Source: Muribaculaceae bacterium (GTDB lineage: Bacteria > Bacteroidota > Bacteroidia > Bacteroidales > Muribaculaceae). Taken from it: a stretch of DNA of 64,000 bases. Shown here one piece after another: positions 1 through 9,562 of this stretch. The position numbers and the translations under genes are program-made. The stretch spans positions 1 through 64,000 of the forward strand of contig WGUO01000011.1 in NCBI GenBank assembly GCA_014867205.1, in the 5' to 3' direction. Numbering within the stretch: position 1 is the first letter of the stretch; every line of letters starts with the position of its first letter. Below the pieces are notes generated by a model. That model had not been told where the DNA came from. It was given only the letters and a program-made list of their open reading frames with translations, and made no database searches.

Positions 1-252
1 TCTTTGCTCCTTTCAGTCGCATGGACGGCGCTTCGCTCGCTGCACTCAACATGGGACGGCACGTTGCTTCCCCTTGGTCGCAAAACGGAACATGGGACAA
101 CGGAGGATAAAGATAATTAGCATTCTGGTTTTACTCCTCTCCCTCTGCGGCCTCGCGAATGCCACTGCGTAGCCTTACCGCGACTCCGCCCCTGAAGACA
201 TTGCCTCTGCTCCTCTGCTTCTCTGCGTGAGGTCCTCGATTGGTCTTTTCTA
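1..252. repeat. Intergenic repeat cluster, no gene
   Basis: No credible coding region is seen. The stretch holds one copy of the CCTTGGTCGCAAAAC repeat (72-86, similarity extending over about 51-105), one CTCTGC-rich copy (203-232) and one ATTAATCTTTAATC-type run (254-285, reaching into the 3' end of the next gene). The same sequences recur at 22.2-22.3 kb and 33.9-34.9 kb. No intrinsic terminator for the protease gene is obvious here. Confidence 0.6.
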
Positions 253-2730
253 TTAATCTTTAATCACTAATCTTTTATCTTTAATGTAAAGGCCGGGGGC
301 GAGGTTGCCGGGACGCACGCGGCGACCCTGCAGGTCGTAGTAGAGGGGAGCGCCGGAGTCTTCGGGATCAACGCCGATGGTCTCGACGGAGTTCGGGTCG
401 TAGGCGGACATGTCGACGGTCAGCGTCTCGCTCCAGGCACTGGCGCCGAGGTCGGTGGCATCGACCGGCACGGCGCGCACCCGGCAGTCGTAGACCGCTC
501 CCGGCGTCAGGCCCCCGATGACACAGCGCGTATCCTCTATGCCCGTCAGAATCACGGTCTTAACCGTCTCGGCCTCGCGTAGTGCCGAACCGTGACCCTC
601 GGCTGCCGCCTCGGCACGGTAGACATTCCCGCCATCAGACTCGCCGGAACACCACGGGGCGTTGATTACGCCCTCGAAGACATCGGAAAGGTCAAGTTCG
701 GTGGCATCGCCGGTGTAGATAACCACCTGGCGGAGATAGAATACCTGGTCGGGGGTCTCGGTCTCTATCCGGACTGAGGCGACAACTTCGGCGTCACCCT
801 CGAGAACGACGGCATAACGGTCAAACCGAGTGACAAGCTGCTGCGTCCTCGACGCCATCCGGTTGCCCTTGCGGTCGAGAAGGCTTATGGTGATCGCGGT
901 GTTGTCCATCGGATAGCTTGCCGCATCCAGGAAGACCGTAACAAGGCCGTCGCCGCCGGTGCGGAATGAGGGAGAGACAACGCCGCCTGCCTGTCTCTCA
1001 GAGCCAATACGGAGCACTCCGGATGTCGGCACGAGCTCGGTGAAGCCGACCGTGAGCCAGCCATGGTCGGGGGTCGAGAACTGGGTGTCGCTAACGAAAT
1101 GGTAATTTATCTCCCTGTGTGGCGCGACCTCCACGGTGTAAGAGACAGGCACGTCGCCCGCTGGCTGCCATGCCAAGGCGAGCGAGGACTCTGACTCGAT
1201 GCTGTGGCTCAGCGCCGAGGGGGTCTCTGCCATCGGCTTGGTGACCCAGAACGAGATAGTGCCGTCGTCATTGCGGGTTATCTCGGTGACCGGCCGCCCC
1301 ATGCGGCGCCCGGTATATACCTTGGCCGCCGGCGTCGAGAAGTCGGTCAGCTCGTTGACGCCCTGCCAGGGCCAGAGGTCACCCTTGAGGCTCTCCTCGT
1401 CGCGGTCGAAATAGAAGCCGCCCGAGGTCTCGATGCGGGTCATCTTAAGCTCGTTGTCGGCAGGTATCGGGGTCATGCGCTGCTTGCTGTAGTTGTTGAC
1501 CGTGTTGTTTGTCCATGCGGCCTCGTCGTAGGTGACATGCGTGATGAGCAGTCCCTCGGCGGGCAGGAAGGCGTCCCAGCCGGTGCGGGCGCGGTTCTCG
1601 ATGACATAATACTCGTCGGGATCCTGCGGGTTGGTGATACGCACGGCGCGGTCGGTGTCGGCATTCTTCTGGTTGAGCACCGGCAGCGTATAATGCACAT
1701 TATCCTCGGCCTCCTCAATCTCTATCCAGCCCATGAAGGCCTTCTCGTAGGCAGAGTATCCGACCGGGGTGTAGCCGTCGTCGTTATAGCAGCCATAGTC
1801 GAGCAGCGACCAGTGCGACATGCCGAAATAGCCCGAGTACTTCGTGTCATAGAAGTCAGGCAGGTCGAGACAGTGCGAGTACTCGTGGCAGAAAGTGCCG
1901 ACGCCGTCGATCCGCGACATGTCGGAGCCGTTGAGCTCATTGAAGACGGCGAAGCGGTCGACCTTGGTGCCGTCGGGGGTCAGCGGGCGTCCGAACTCCG
2001 AGTAAGAGAGGGCCCACTGGCAGGGCCATATGGCATTGGCCGCATCGGGATGATAGGAGGAGGCCTCGGCATCGCCGGCATAAATGACGATCACGACATC
2101 GCACTCGCCGTCGCCGTCATTGTCATAGAGACTGTAGTCGATGCCGTCATCAAGAAGCTGCACAGCCTCGCCCACCATATTGCCGCATCCAATGTCGTTG
2201 CCCCAGGCGTCATTGCCGCCATAGTCGGCACGCGTGCCCGAAAGGGTCACCGGGCCGTAGACATCGAACTGCGGGGTATACTTGCCGTTGGACTGGTCGA
2301 CAAAATAACGGGTGGCGCTCTTGTCGCCGTCGACGAAGAAACTCCGGAAGGTGGCCAGCGGATCGGCGTCCTTGAAAGAATAGTCGGAATACTGCACGAG
2401 GAGCACCGGGATCCGGGGCGAGCCTGTGCAAGGCACCTGGCTCTTGCGGGCCGGGGCCTGACGGCGTGCGCGCCGGACACCGGCACGCTCACGCATCTGC
2501 GCGACATCGGCGTCGGCCACCTCGCGGAAGAATCCGTCGGCTCCGCGCCGCATGTTCCGCCCATCGGCCGAGACATAAGTGTGGAAATGCTCGTCTCCTA
2601 CGAGGCTGAGGGTAATCCGGGTGCCGTCAGGCTGAGTGAACACGCGCTGTCCCGGCTTGGCGGGAACAGCCATCGCTGTCAGACTGAGGCAGACGGCAAA
2701 CGCCGCCGTCAGCAGGTATCTTTGTTTCAT
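253..2730 (-). CDS. Secreted M6-family (immune inhibitor A-like) metalloprotease
   Basis: Predicted zinc endopeptidase acting outside the cell. An N-terminal signal peptide (about residues 1-21) is followed by a propeptide-like stretch and an M6-type catalytic domain. The motif HEYSHCLDLPDFYD carries the zinc ligands His282 and His286 and the catalytic Glu283. M6 proteins of Bacteroidetes normally read HEFSHVLGLPD, so the usual Gly is Asp here. The C-terminal half looks like beta-sandwich modules, and the last 35 residues (YYDLQGRRV then GLYI) form the sorting-type tail shared by other secreted proteins in the window. The gene is divergent from the PUL regulator. A TAAATTTG box (2759-2766) lies upstream without a matching -33 TTTG. 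The catalytic class is well supported; the substrate is unknown. Confidence 0.85.
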   Translation of the reverse strand: MKQRYLLTAAFAVCLSLTAMAVPAKPGQRVFTQPDGTRITLSLVGDEHFHTYVSADGRNMRRGADGFFREVADADVAQMRERAGVRRARRQAPARKSQVPCTGSPRIPVLLVQYSDYSFKDADPLATFRSFFVDGDKSATRYFVDQSNGKYTPQFDVYGPVTLSGTRADYGGNDAWGNDIGCGNMVGEAVQLLDDGIDYSLYDNDGDGECDVVIVIYAGDAEASSYHPDAANAIWPCQWALSYSEFGRPLTPDGTKVDRFAVFNELNGSDMSRIDGVGTFCHEYSHCLDLPDFYDTKYSGYFGMSHWSLLDYGCYNDDGYTPVGYSAYEKAFMGWIEIEEAEDNVHYTLPVLNQKNADTDRAVRITNPQDPDEYYVIENRARTGWDAFLPAEGLLITHVTYDEAAWTNNTVNNYSKQRMTPIPADNELKMTRIETSGGFYFDRDEESLKGDLWPWQGVNELTDFSTPAAKVYTGRRMGRPVTEITRNDDGTISFWVTKPMAETPSALSHSIESESSLALAWQPAGDVPVSYTVEVAPHREINYHFVSDTQFSTPDHGWLTVGFTELVPTSGVLRIGSERQAGGVVSPSFRTGGDGLVTVFLDAASYPMDNTAITISLLDRKGNRMASRTQQLVTRFDRYAVVLEGDAEVVASVRIETETPDQVFYLRQVVIYTGDATELDLSDVFEGVINAPWCSGESDGGNVYRAEAAAEGHGSALREAETVKTVILTGIEDTRCVIGGLTPGAVYDCRVRAVPVDATDLGASAWSETLTVDMSAYDPNSVETIGVDPEDSGAPLYYDLQGRRVRPGNLAPGLYIKDKRLVIKD

Positions 2731-2794
2731 ATAGCGGAATGATTGATTAGTCTGTCTGCAAATTTAAACAAATATTTCATTATGTACTAAAAAA

Positions 2795-2825
2795 TTTGTA
2801 TTTATATTAAAATTTCGTAACTTTG
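2795..2825 (+). promoter_or_regulatory. Bacteroidetes promoter of the PUL regulator gene
   Basis: TTTG (2795-2798), 19 bases, then TAACTTTG (2818-2825) matches the primary sigma consensus of Bacteroidetes. It leaves a 5' leader of about 80 bases before the ATG at 2913. Confidence 0.7.
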
Positions 2826-2912
2826 TAGCAAAGTCGGGGGCATCCCTCTTTCTATCTTCCTCTCCGCCCCTCAAACCGGACCGACCTTCAGAATCTATCT
2901 TGAGACAACTCC

Positions 2913-4658
2913 ATGACTCCATTAACCAGAATTATCAGAACCATTGTAATTGCACTGGCTGCCGCGGCACTCGCGCTGACGAGCGGCGCACAGACGACAG
3001 CCGACATCCCGCCACACATCACGCCTGAGATCACGGGGCTGCTCGCGCGCCTCGACTCGATGCTCGCGCGCTCACCGGAGTACACAGCCGTCAAGGAGGA
3101 GCGGCTCGCGCAACTCAGGGACAACTACCGCAAGGCTTCAGGCACCGAGCGGCGCTACTGGGCCGCTCAGGAACTCTATGACGAATACTGCGCCTACGAC
3201 TCCGACTCAGCCATGTATTATGCAGACAGGGCGATGCGCCATGCCTCCGAGATGGGGCGTAACGACCTTGTCCAGGAGATGGAGCTCAACAGGTCATATC
3301 TATTCTCGGCGACAGGCCTGATAGAACAGGCCTCGCACAGCCTCGACAGGATAAACGTCGACTCGCTGCCGCCGGCCCTGGCGCTGAAATACTGCGACCG
3401 GATGCTGTTTCTCTCCACCCACCGCGACCAGTACATAGGGGTCATAAAAGAGGCCGAGGCATACTCGGCCATGTGCGACAGCCTGCTGCAGTCGCTCACA
3501 GCCCACATCGCCCCCGACGACCCCAACTTCTGCTGGCTTAAGGGATGGAGCAGCATGCACAGCAAGGAGGCCGCCCGGGCCGCGATACCCGAGGTGGCGC
3601 GCGTCGTAGACGGCTCCGGACTCAGCACACGCCGCGCCGCCATGGACGCCTGGGTGCTATCGAAACTATACGAGCGCGTAGGCGACCAGCAGAACCGCCT
3701 CAAATACCTTATCCTCTCGTCGATGGCCGACGCCCACGCCTGCAACAAGGAGATAGCCTCGCTCCAGGAGGTGGCCGAGATCCTGCTCGGCATGGGCGAC
3801 CTCGAGCACGCCAACGACTACATCAACACATGCATCAACTATGCCAACGACTATAAGAGCCGTGTGCGCATCGGGGCCCTCGCCGCCATACAGAAGCAAA
3901 CATTCGACCGAATGCAGCAGCGCCTGGAGCGCCAGGCCCGCATCAACCACTGGTACCTAATAGGGCTCATAGCCATACTCGGGGTGCTCGTGCTCGCCAG
4001 CCTCTACATACTGCGCCAGAACCGCCTGCTCAGGCAGTCGCGCGCCACGCTCAACGACGCCAACTCGCGCCTCAGCGCACAGGTCGACGAGCTGACATCG
4101 GTCCGCGAGGAACTGAACCGGACCAACGCCCGGCTGTCCGAGATGTACGAGACCGCCCGCCGCAGCGCCGCCGAGCTCTCGAAGATCAACGAGGTCAAGG
4201 AGGAATACATCGCGAACATATTCACCATCTGCAGCAACTACATCAGCAAGCTCGACGACATCCGCACCAACATCCACAAACTGCTCGCGGCACGCAAGTT
4301 CGAGGAGGCCGCGAGGATCGCCAAGTCACCCGAGCTCTCATACGGCGAGATCAAGGAGCTATACGCCAACTTCGACTCCATCTTCCTGCAGATCTATCCC
4401 GACTTCGTCGAGGACTTCAACACACTGCTCCGCCCCGAGGAGCGCATCACGCTGCGCACGCCCGGCAAGCTCACCACCGAGCTCCGCATCTATGCGCTGG
4501 TGCGACTCGGACTAAACGACAGCGTAAAGATCGCCAGGTTCCTGCACTGCTCGGTGCAGACCGTCTACAACACCCGCCAGCGCACCCGCAACAAGGCGTC
4601 CGGACCCCGCGAGGAGTTCGCCGATGCCGTCAGGGCGCTCGGCAAACCATCTTTCTGA
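2913..4658 (+). CDS. Membrane-anchored TPR/HTH regulator (DUF6377-type), probable PUL regulator
   Basis: Has a signal peptide (1-27), a periplasmic helical TPR-like region (about 50-320), one membrane helix (about 345-367), a coiled coil (about 370-425) and a cytoplasmic C-terminal domain. That domain ends in a helix-turn-helix-like segment (about 530-560, with IARFLHCSVQTVYNTR). This order matches the DUF6377 family of Bacteroidetes membrane regulators, in which sensing and DNA binding are thought to sit on one chain. It lies immediately upstream of susC in the same direction with its own promoter, so control of the beta-glucan PUL is the natural reading. It is not a hybrid two-component sensor: no kinase or receiver domain is present. 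The ligand is unknown. Confidence 0.8.
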   Translation: MTPLTRIIRTIVIALAAAALALTSGAQTTADIPPHITPEITGLLARLDSMLARSPEYTAVKEERLAQLRDNYRKASGTERRYWAAQELYDEYCAYDSDSAMYYADRAMRHASEMGRNDLVQEMELNRSYLFSATGLIEQASHSLDRINVDSLPPALALKYCDRMLFLSTHRDQYIGVIKEAEAYSAMCDSLLQSLTAHIAPDDPNFCWLKGWSSMHSKEAARAAIPEVARVVDGSGLSTRRAAMDAWVLSKLYERVGDQQNRLKYLILSSMADAHACNKEIASLQEVAEILLGMGDLEHANDYINTCINYANDYKSRVRIGALAAIQKQTFDRMQQRLERQARINHWYLIGLIAILGVLVLASLYILRQNRLLRQSRATLNDANSRLSAQVDELTSVREELNRTNARLSEMYETARRSAAELSKINEVKEEYIANIFTICSNYISKLDDIRTNIHKLLAARKFEEAARIAKSPELSYGEIKELYANFDSIFLQIYPDFVEDFNTLLRPEERITLRTPGKLTTELRIYALVRLGLNDSVKIARFLHCSVQTVYNTRQRTRNKASGPREEFADAVRALGKPSF

Positions 4659-4770
4659 GGCTCGCGAGAGTTCACGCACCTCAAAAAATATCTTACCGAT
4701 TTACATAATTCCATACTTGCGTTTATACTGAGGCCCAACGCCTTAGCAAAACATATAATTTACCTTAAGC

Positions 4771-4813
4771 CCTTACCGCGCGTAACAGGGTAAGGAATCA
4801 TTCATTAATTTTG
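4771..4813 (+). promoter_or_regulatory. susC promoter region: inverted repeat plus -7 box, no -33 box
   Basis: TAATTTTG at 4806-4813 fits the -7 consensus, but no TTTG lies 19-21 bases upstream. That place is taken by an inverted repeat, CCTTACC (4771-4777) and GGTAAGG (4789-4795), separated by 11 bases. This fits an activator-dependent promoter with the repeat as the binding site. The function is inferred. Confidence 0.5.
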
Positions 4814-4851
4814 CAGCAGTTAACCAACAGTCCAATCTAACATCAGATTCA

Positions 4852-7800
4852 ATGAACAAAACTAAAGTCAAGTGTCTCTCAGCCTTTCTGACGATGCTGC
4901 TTCCCTGCACAGTCAGTGCATGGGCCGACATCAACGTGACAGGCTCCGTGACCGACCCGGCGGGCGAGCCGCTCATCGGAGTCACCGTGATTGAAAAGGG
5001 AACGAGCAAGGGCACCGCGACGGACATCGACGGCAATTTCCAGATTACCGTGTCCGACGGAGCCATCATGCGTTTCAGTTATGTGGGATATGAGCCCACC
5101 GAGGCAAAGGCCACCCCGACGATGAAAGTCGTTATGAAGGAGAACTCCAACATGCTCGACGAGGTGGTGGCCATCGGCTACGGCACCCAGAAGAAGAGCG
5201 TGGTGACGGCCGCGATATCGAAGATCGGCGACGACGAGCTCGAGCTGACGTCGCCCGTACGTATGGATAACGCGCTCAAGGGCCTCGCGTCAGGCGTCAC
5301 GGTGACCTCCTCGTCAGGCCAGCCCGGCGCCGCCGCCCGTGTCCGCGTGCGCGGTACAGGTACAATCAACAACTCCGACCCCCTCTATATCGTTGACGGA
5401 ATGCCCATCGAGGGGGGACTCGACTACCTCAACCCCAACGACATCGCGTCGATCGAGGTGCTCAAGGACGCCGCCTCCGGAGCAGTCTACGGCGCACGTG
5501 CCGCCAACGGCGTCGTGCTCGTCACCACCAAGCAGGGCAAGGAGGGAAAGACCAAGGTGACCTACGACTTCAGTTACGGCTGGCAGAGCATCGCCAAGAA
5601 GCGCCAGGTGCTCAACGCCTCCGAATACGCCATGATGATGAACGAGGGCGCCATCAACTCGGGACTCGCCCCCATCTACGCCGACCCCGCCTCATACGGC
5701 AAGGGCACTGACTGGCAGGAACTCGTGTTCAACAACAACGCGCCTGTGATGAACCACCAGCTCTCGGTGAGCGGCGGCTCGGAGAAGGTGAACTACCTCA
5801 TGTCGCTCGGCTACTACGACCAGGAGGGTGTGATCGGCGGTAACTTCGGACGCTCCGACTACCAGCGCTTCACCCTGCGCTCGAACGTCGGCGCGACTCT
5901 CTTCGACCAGTCGGCCAACCGCACATGGCTCAACAAGCTTACACTGCAGACCAACCTCTCGTACGCACGCATCAAGAGCCGCGGCATCGAGACCAACTCG
6001 ACATGGGGCTCACCCCTCGGCTCGGCACTCGCCATGTCGCCGATCCTGACCCCCTATCTCGACAAGGGGAGTGACGAGGAGGCCGCGCAGCTCGCCTACC
6101 TCTCCGGCCAGAGCAGCTACGTGCCCATGTACGGACCTGACGGACGCCTCGTGATGGTGCCCACCGCATTCGGCAACTTCCAGGAGATGAGCAACCCGAT
6201 CGCCAACCTGATGCTCCCCGGCAACAAGAACTGGAGCCACAAGTTCGTCGGCAACTTCATCGGCGACCTGCAGATCTGGGACAACCTGCACTACCGCGTC
6301 AGCTACGGCGCCGACCTGTCGTTCTGGGGCTATGACGGCTACACACCCATCTACTATCTGCGCGACGGCGGCTCGACCGACCACTCTTCGGCCGTGTCTA
6401 CCAGCGAGCGCGGCCTCGTATGGCAGATCGAGAACCTCCTCTCATACGACAAGACCCTGGGCGACCACACGTTCAGCGTCATCCTGGGCCAGTCGGCCAA
6501 GGAGAGCAGCGGCTACTACCTCGGCGGCTCGGCCAATCATCTCGTAAGCTACGACCGCCCCTATCTTGACGCGGCAACAGGCCTCGCCGCCGACGGCGAC
6601 AGGAACGCATGGGGAGCCCCACAGCCCAAGTCCAAGCTCGCCTCATACTTCGCCCGCGCAAGCTACGACTATGACTCCCGATACATGATCCAGGCCACGA
6701 TACGCCGCGACGGCTCAAGCCGCTTCGGCTCCAACAACCACTGGGCCACATTCCCCTCTGTATCGGTAGGATGGAACATCATGAACGAGAAATTCATGGA
6801 GAGCTCACTCGACTGGCTCAACAACTTCAAGCTCCGCGCATCGTGGGGTAAGAACGGTAACGAGAACATCGGCAACTTCCAGTATGTGGCCCTGACCTCA
6901 ACCAACAACAACGCCATCTTCGGCAACCCCGGCTCGATCGCCATCGGCACGAAGCCCTCGCAGCTCGCCAACCCCGACCTGCGCTGGGAGGAGTCAAACC
7001 AGACCGACGTCGGCCTCGACCTCGGATTCCTGCAGAACAAGATCACGTTCACCTTCGACTGGTTCCTCAAGAACACCGACGGCATGCTGATGACAATGTC
7101 ACTGCCGCAGTATGTCGGCGAGTCGATACCGACCGGCAACGTCGGCTCGATGCGCAACTGGGGTCTTGAGTTCGACCTCGGCTACCGCCAAACATTCAGC
7201 AACGGACTGGCGATACACGTTGGCGTCAACGCCTCATACCTGCGCAACAAACTCCTCAAGTACGGCAACGAGCAGGGCTGGGCCAACCTCGACTCATTCC
7301 AGGGAATCGGCACAATACTCCGCGCCGAGAACGGCCTACCCTACCCCTACTTCTACGGCTACAAGACCGACGGTATCATCCAGAACATGGCCGAGGCCAA
7401 CGAGTACAACAGCAAGTACGGCACTCAGCTCGTGCCGGGTGACGTGCGCTTCGTCGACACAGACGGCAACGGCCAGATCAACGAGGACGACCGCACGCGC
7501 ATCGGCAGCGGCGACCCCGACTGGATCTATGGCGCGACGCTGACCGCATCGTGGAAGGGATTCGACTTCAACATATTCTTCCAGGGCTCGGCAGGCAACG
7601 ACATCTTCGACGCCACGCGCCGCGTCGACGCCCGCTCGGTCAACCTGCCCGCATGGATGCTCGACCGCTGGACCGGCGAGGGCACATCCAACACAATACC
7701 CCGCTACGTGACCGGCGACGGATACAACTGGCAGAGCTCGGACCTCTACGTTTACGACGGAAGCTTCTGCCGGCTGAAGAACATCCAGCTCGGATACACG

Positions 7801-7998
7801 CTGCCCCAGAACATCACCCGCAAGATCGCGGTGCAGAAGTTCCGCGTGTTCGTGGCCTGCGAGAACCTCGCCACCTGGACCAAGTATCACGGCTACGACC
7901 CCGAGATCTCATCAGGCTCGGACAATACCAACGGCGTCGACTTCGGTGTCTATCCGCAGGCACGCACATGGACCGTAGGCTTCAACATCGAGTTCTAA
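4852..7998 (+). CDS. SusC/RagA-family TonB-dependent outer-membrane transporter
   Basis: Imports oligosaccharides across the outer membrane with TonB energy. After the signal peptide (1-25) comes a carboxypeptidase-regulatory-like domain (about 28-100, with GKGTA-type turns), a TonB-box-like segment (about 101-112, LDEVVAIGYG), a plug domain with the SusC signature LYIVDGMPI (about 176-184), and a long beta-barrel ending in Phe. At 1048 residues it has the usual family length. There is no N-terminal STN domain, so direct sigma/anti-sigma signalling is not expected. susD follows after 34 bases, as is standard for a SusCD pair. The enzymes downstream suggest beta-glucan fragments as cargo. Confidence 0.95.
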   Translation: MNKTKVKCLSAFLTMLLPCTVSAWADINVTGSVTDPAGEPLIGVTVIEKGTSKGTATDIDGNFQITVSDGAIMRFSYVGYEPTEAKATPTMKVVMKENSNMLDEVVAIGYGTQKKSVVTAAISKIGDDELELTSPVRMDNALKGLASGVTVTSSSGQPGAAARVRVRGTGTINNSDPLYIVDGMPIEGGLDYLNPNDIASIEVLKDAASGAVYGARAANGVVLVTTKQGKEGKTKVTYDFSYGWQSIAKKRQVLNASEYAMMMNEGAINSGLAPIYADPASYGKGTDWQELVFNNNAPVMNHQLSVSGGSEKVNYLMSLGYYDQEGVIGGNFGRSDYQRFTLRSNVGATLFDQSANRTWLNKLTLQTNLSYARIKSRGIETNSTWGSPLGSALAMSPILTPYLDKGSDEEAAQLAYLSGQSSYVPMYGPDGRLVMVPTAFGNFQEMSNPIANLMLPGNKNWSHKFVGNFIGDLQIWDNLHYRVSYGADLSFWGYDGYTPIYYLRDGGSTDHSSAVSTSERGLVWQIENLLSYDKTLGDHTFSVILGQSAKESSGYYLGGSANHLVSYDRPYLDAATGLAADGDRNAWGAPQPKSKLASYFARASYDYDSRYMIQATIRRDGSSRFGSNNHWATFPSVSVGWNIMNEKFMESSLDWLNNFKLRASWGKNGNENIGNFQYVALTSTNNNAIFGNPGSIAIGTKPSQLANPDLRWEESNQTDVGLDLGFLQNKITFTFDWFLKNTDGMLMTMSLPQYVGESIPTGNVGSMRNWGLEFDLGYRQTFSNGLAIHVGVNASYLRNKLLKYGNEQGWANLDSFQGIGTILRAENGLPYPYFYGYKTDGIIQNMAEANEYNSKYGTQLVPGDVRFVDTDGNGQINEDDRTRIGSGDPDWIYGATLTASWKGFDFNIFFQGSAGNDIFDATRRVDARSVNLPAWMLDRWTGEGTSNTIPRYVTGDGYNWQSSDLYVYDGSFCRLKNIQLGYTLPQNITRKIAVQKFRVFVACENLATWTKYHGYDPEISSGSDNTNGVDFGVYPQARTWTVGFNIEF

Positions 7999-8032
7999 AC
8001 CCCACACCCAACCTAATTATTCAGCATACAAT

Positions 8033-9550
8033 ATGAAAGCAATATATAGATCACTCGGAATCGCCGCGCTGGCGCTCGCCATGACCTCATGCGGCGACGA
8101 CTTCCTGACAGTGACCTCTCCGACACAGGAGGACGCCTCCGAGTATTTCTCGACCAAGGCACACCTCGACGAGGCTGTCGTGGCGGCCTACGACCCGATG
8201 CACTGGACAGACTGGAGCATGGGCAACTACGAGCCCTACACCCTCATGGCCGACATCATGGCCGACGACCTCTGGGTCGGCGGATCCGACAAGAACGACA
8301 ACCAGAACTGGCACCTGATGGCCAACTACGAGGCAACCGGACTCAAGGTCATCACCAGCATATGGATTGACGGATTCAGCGGCGTGAAGCGCTGCAACGA
8401 CGTCTTCTCTTACCTCAAGAGCGACATCGAGGGCGCCTCTGACGCCGACATCGCCTCCTGGAAGGCACAGGCACACGTGCTCCGCGCCTTCTACGCCAAC
8501 TGGCTCTGGAAGTTCTACGGCAACGTGCCCTACTATCAGGAGAACCTGACCGAGCCCTACACCAGCCCGCAGATCAGCGCCGACGAGCTCTACGGCCACA
8601 TGATCAAGGATCTCGAGGACGCCATCGCCCTGAAGGCACTCCCCTGGAAGGGCAACGCCGCCACCTATGGCCGCGTCACCACAGCCATGGCCTACATGCT
8701 CTACGCCGAGATCGTGATGTACCAGCGCGACACCGACCGCTACCCCACCGCCCTCAAGTACATGGAGGAGATCATCGCCTCGCCCGAGTATGACCTCGCC
8801 CCCGACTACGCGCAGATCTTCGAGGAGGCCGGCGAATGGTGCCAGGAGTCAATCTACGAGATCAACTACATCTCTGAGAACGCGTCGCGCGACTGGGGCA
8901 ACCCCCTGACAGCAGGAGGCACCGTGCTTCCCACACTCATATCGCCCAACAACTGGCCCAGCGGCCAGGACGGCCACAACACCGGCTGGGGCTTCTGTCC
9001 GCTGCGTCTCGAGACATACGAGATGTTCTCGGCCGACGACGCCCGCCGCGCCGCAACCTGCTGGGACGTCCGCGCCTTCGACGGAACATACAACAAGCGC
9101 TACCAGGACTTCGGATTCTTCCTGCAGAAATACTCGGCACGCGCCGACGGCAACGCCGGACAGGTGGCCTCGGGTGAGCTCAACTACAACAACAACTGGC
9201 GCATATACCGCTACTCCGAGGCCCTGCTCAACGCAGCCGAACTGCTCGTCAACACCGGCGGTGACACAGGAAAGGCACGCAAGTACCTCAACGACGTGCG
9301 TCACCGCGCCGGACTCCAGACCGAACTCGACCCGACTATCGACAACATCATCAAGGAGCGCCGCCTCGAGTTCGTTGGCGAGGGCAAGCGTTACTGGGAC
9401 CTGATCCGCACAGGCAAGGCCGAGTCGACCCTCGTGCCCGACCAGTACGGCTACCGCACCAACACCTGGTCGCCCAACAAGAAGCATCTCCCCATCCCGC
9501 AGAGCGAAATCGACCGCGCCCAGGGAACACTCACACAGAACCCCTACTAA
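8033..9550 (+). CDS. SusD/RagB-family surface glycan-binding lipoprotein
   Basis: This is the lid partner of the SusC-type transporter, binding glycan at the cell surface. The lipoprotein signal ends at Cys20 (LAMTSC), followed by GDDF, a Bacteroidetes lipoprotein export-like acidic stretch. The helical TPR-like SusD fold is indicated by the conserved N-terminal region, an HVLRAFYANWLWKFYG-type segment (about 150-165) and the C-terminal KERRLEFVGEGKRYWDL motif typical of RagB/SusD proteins. At 505 residues the length is normal. The next gene begins 12 bases after the stop, so co-transcription is likely. Confidence 0.95.
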   Translation: MKAIYRSLGIAALALAMTSCGDDFLTVTSPTQEDASEYFSTKAHLDEAVVAAYDPMHWTDWSMGNYEPYTLMADIMADDLWVGGSDKNDNQNWHLMANYEATGLKVITSIWIDGFSGVKRCNDVFSYLKSDIEGASDADIASWKAQAHVLRAFYANWLWKFYGNVPYYQENLTEPYTSPQISADELYGHMIKDLEDAIALKALPWKGNAATYGRVTTAMAYMLYAEIVMYQRDTDRYPTALKYMEEIIASPEYDLAPDYAQIFEEAGEWCQESIYEINYISENASRDWGNPLTAGGTVLPTLISPNNWPSGQDGHNTGWGFCPLRLETYEMFSADDARRAATCWDVRAFDGTYNKRYQDFGFFLQKYSARADGNAGQVASGELNYNNNWRIYRYSEALLNAAELLVNTGGDTGKARKYLNDVRHRAGLQTELDPTIDNIIKERRLEFVGEGKRYWDLIRTGKAESTLVPDQYGYRTNTWSPNKKHLPIPQSEIDRAQGTLTQNPY

Positions 9551-9562
9551 CAACCGACTATC

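Noticed and set aside
1204..2742. 512-codon plus-strand open frame over the M6 protease gene
   Set aside because: Shadow of the protease: no recognisable fold, whereas the opposite frame has a signal peptide and zinc motif.
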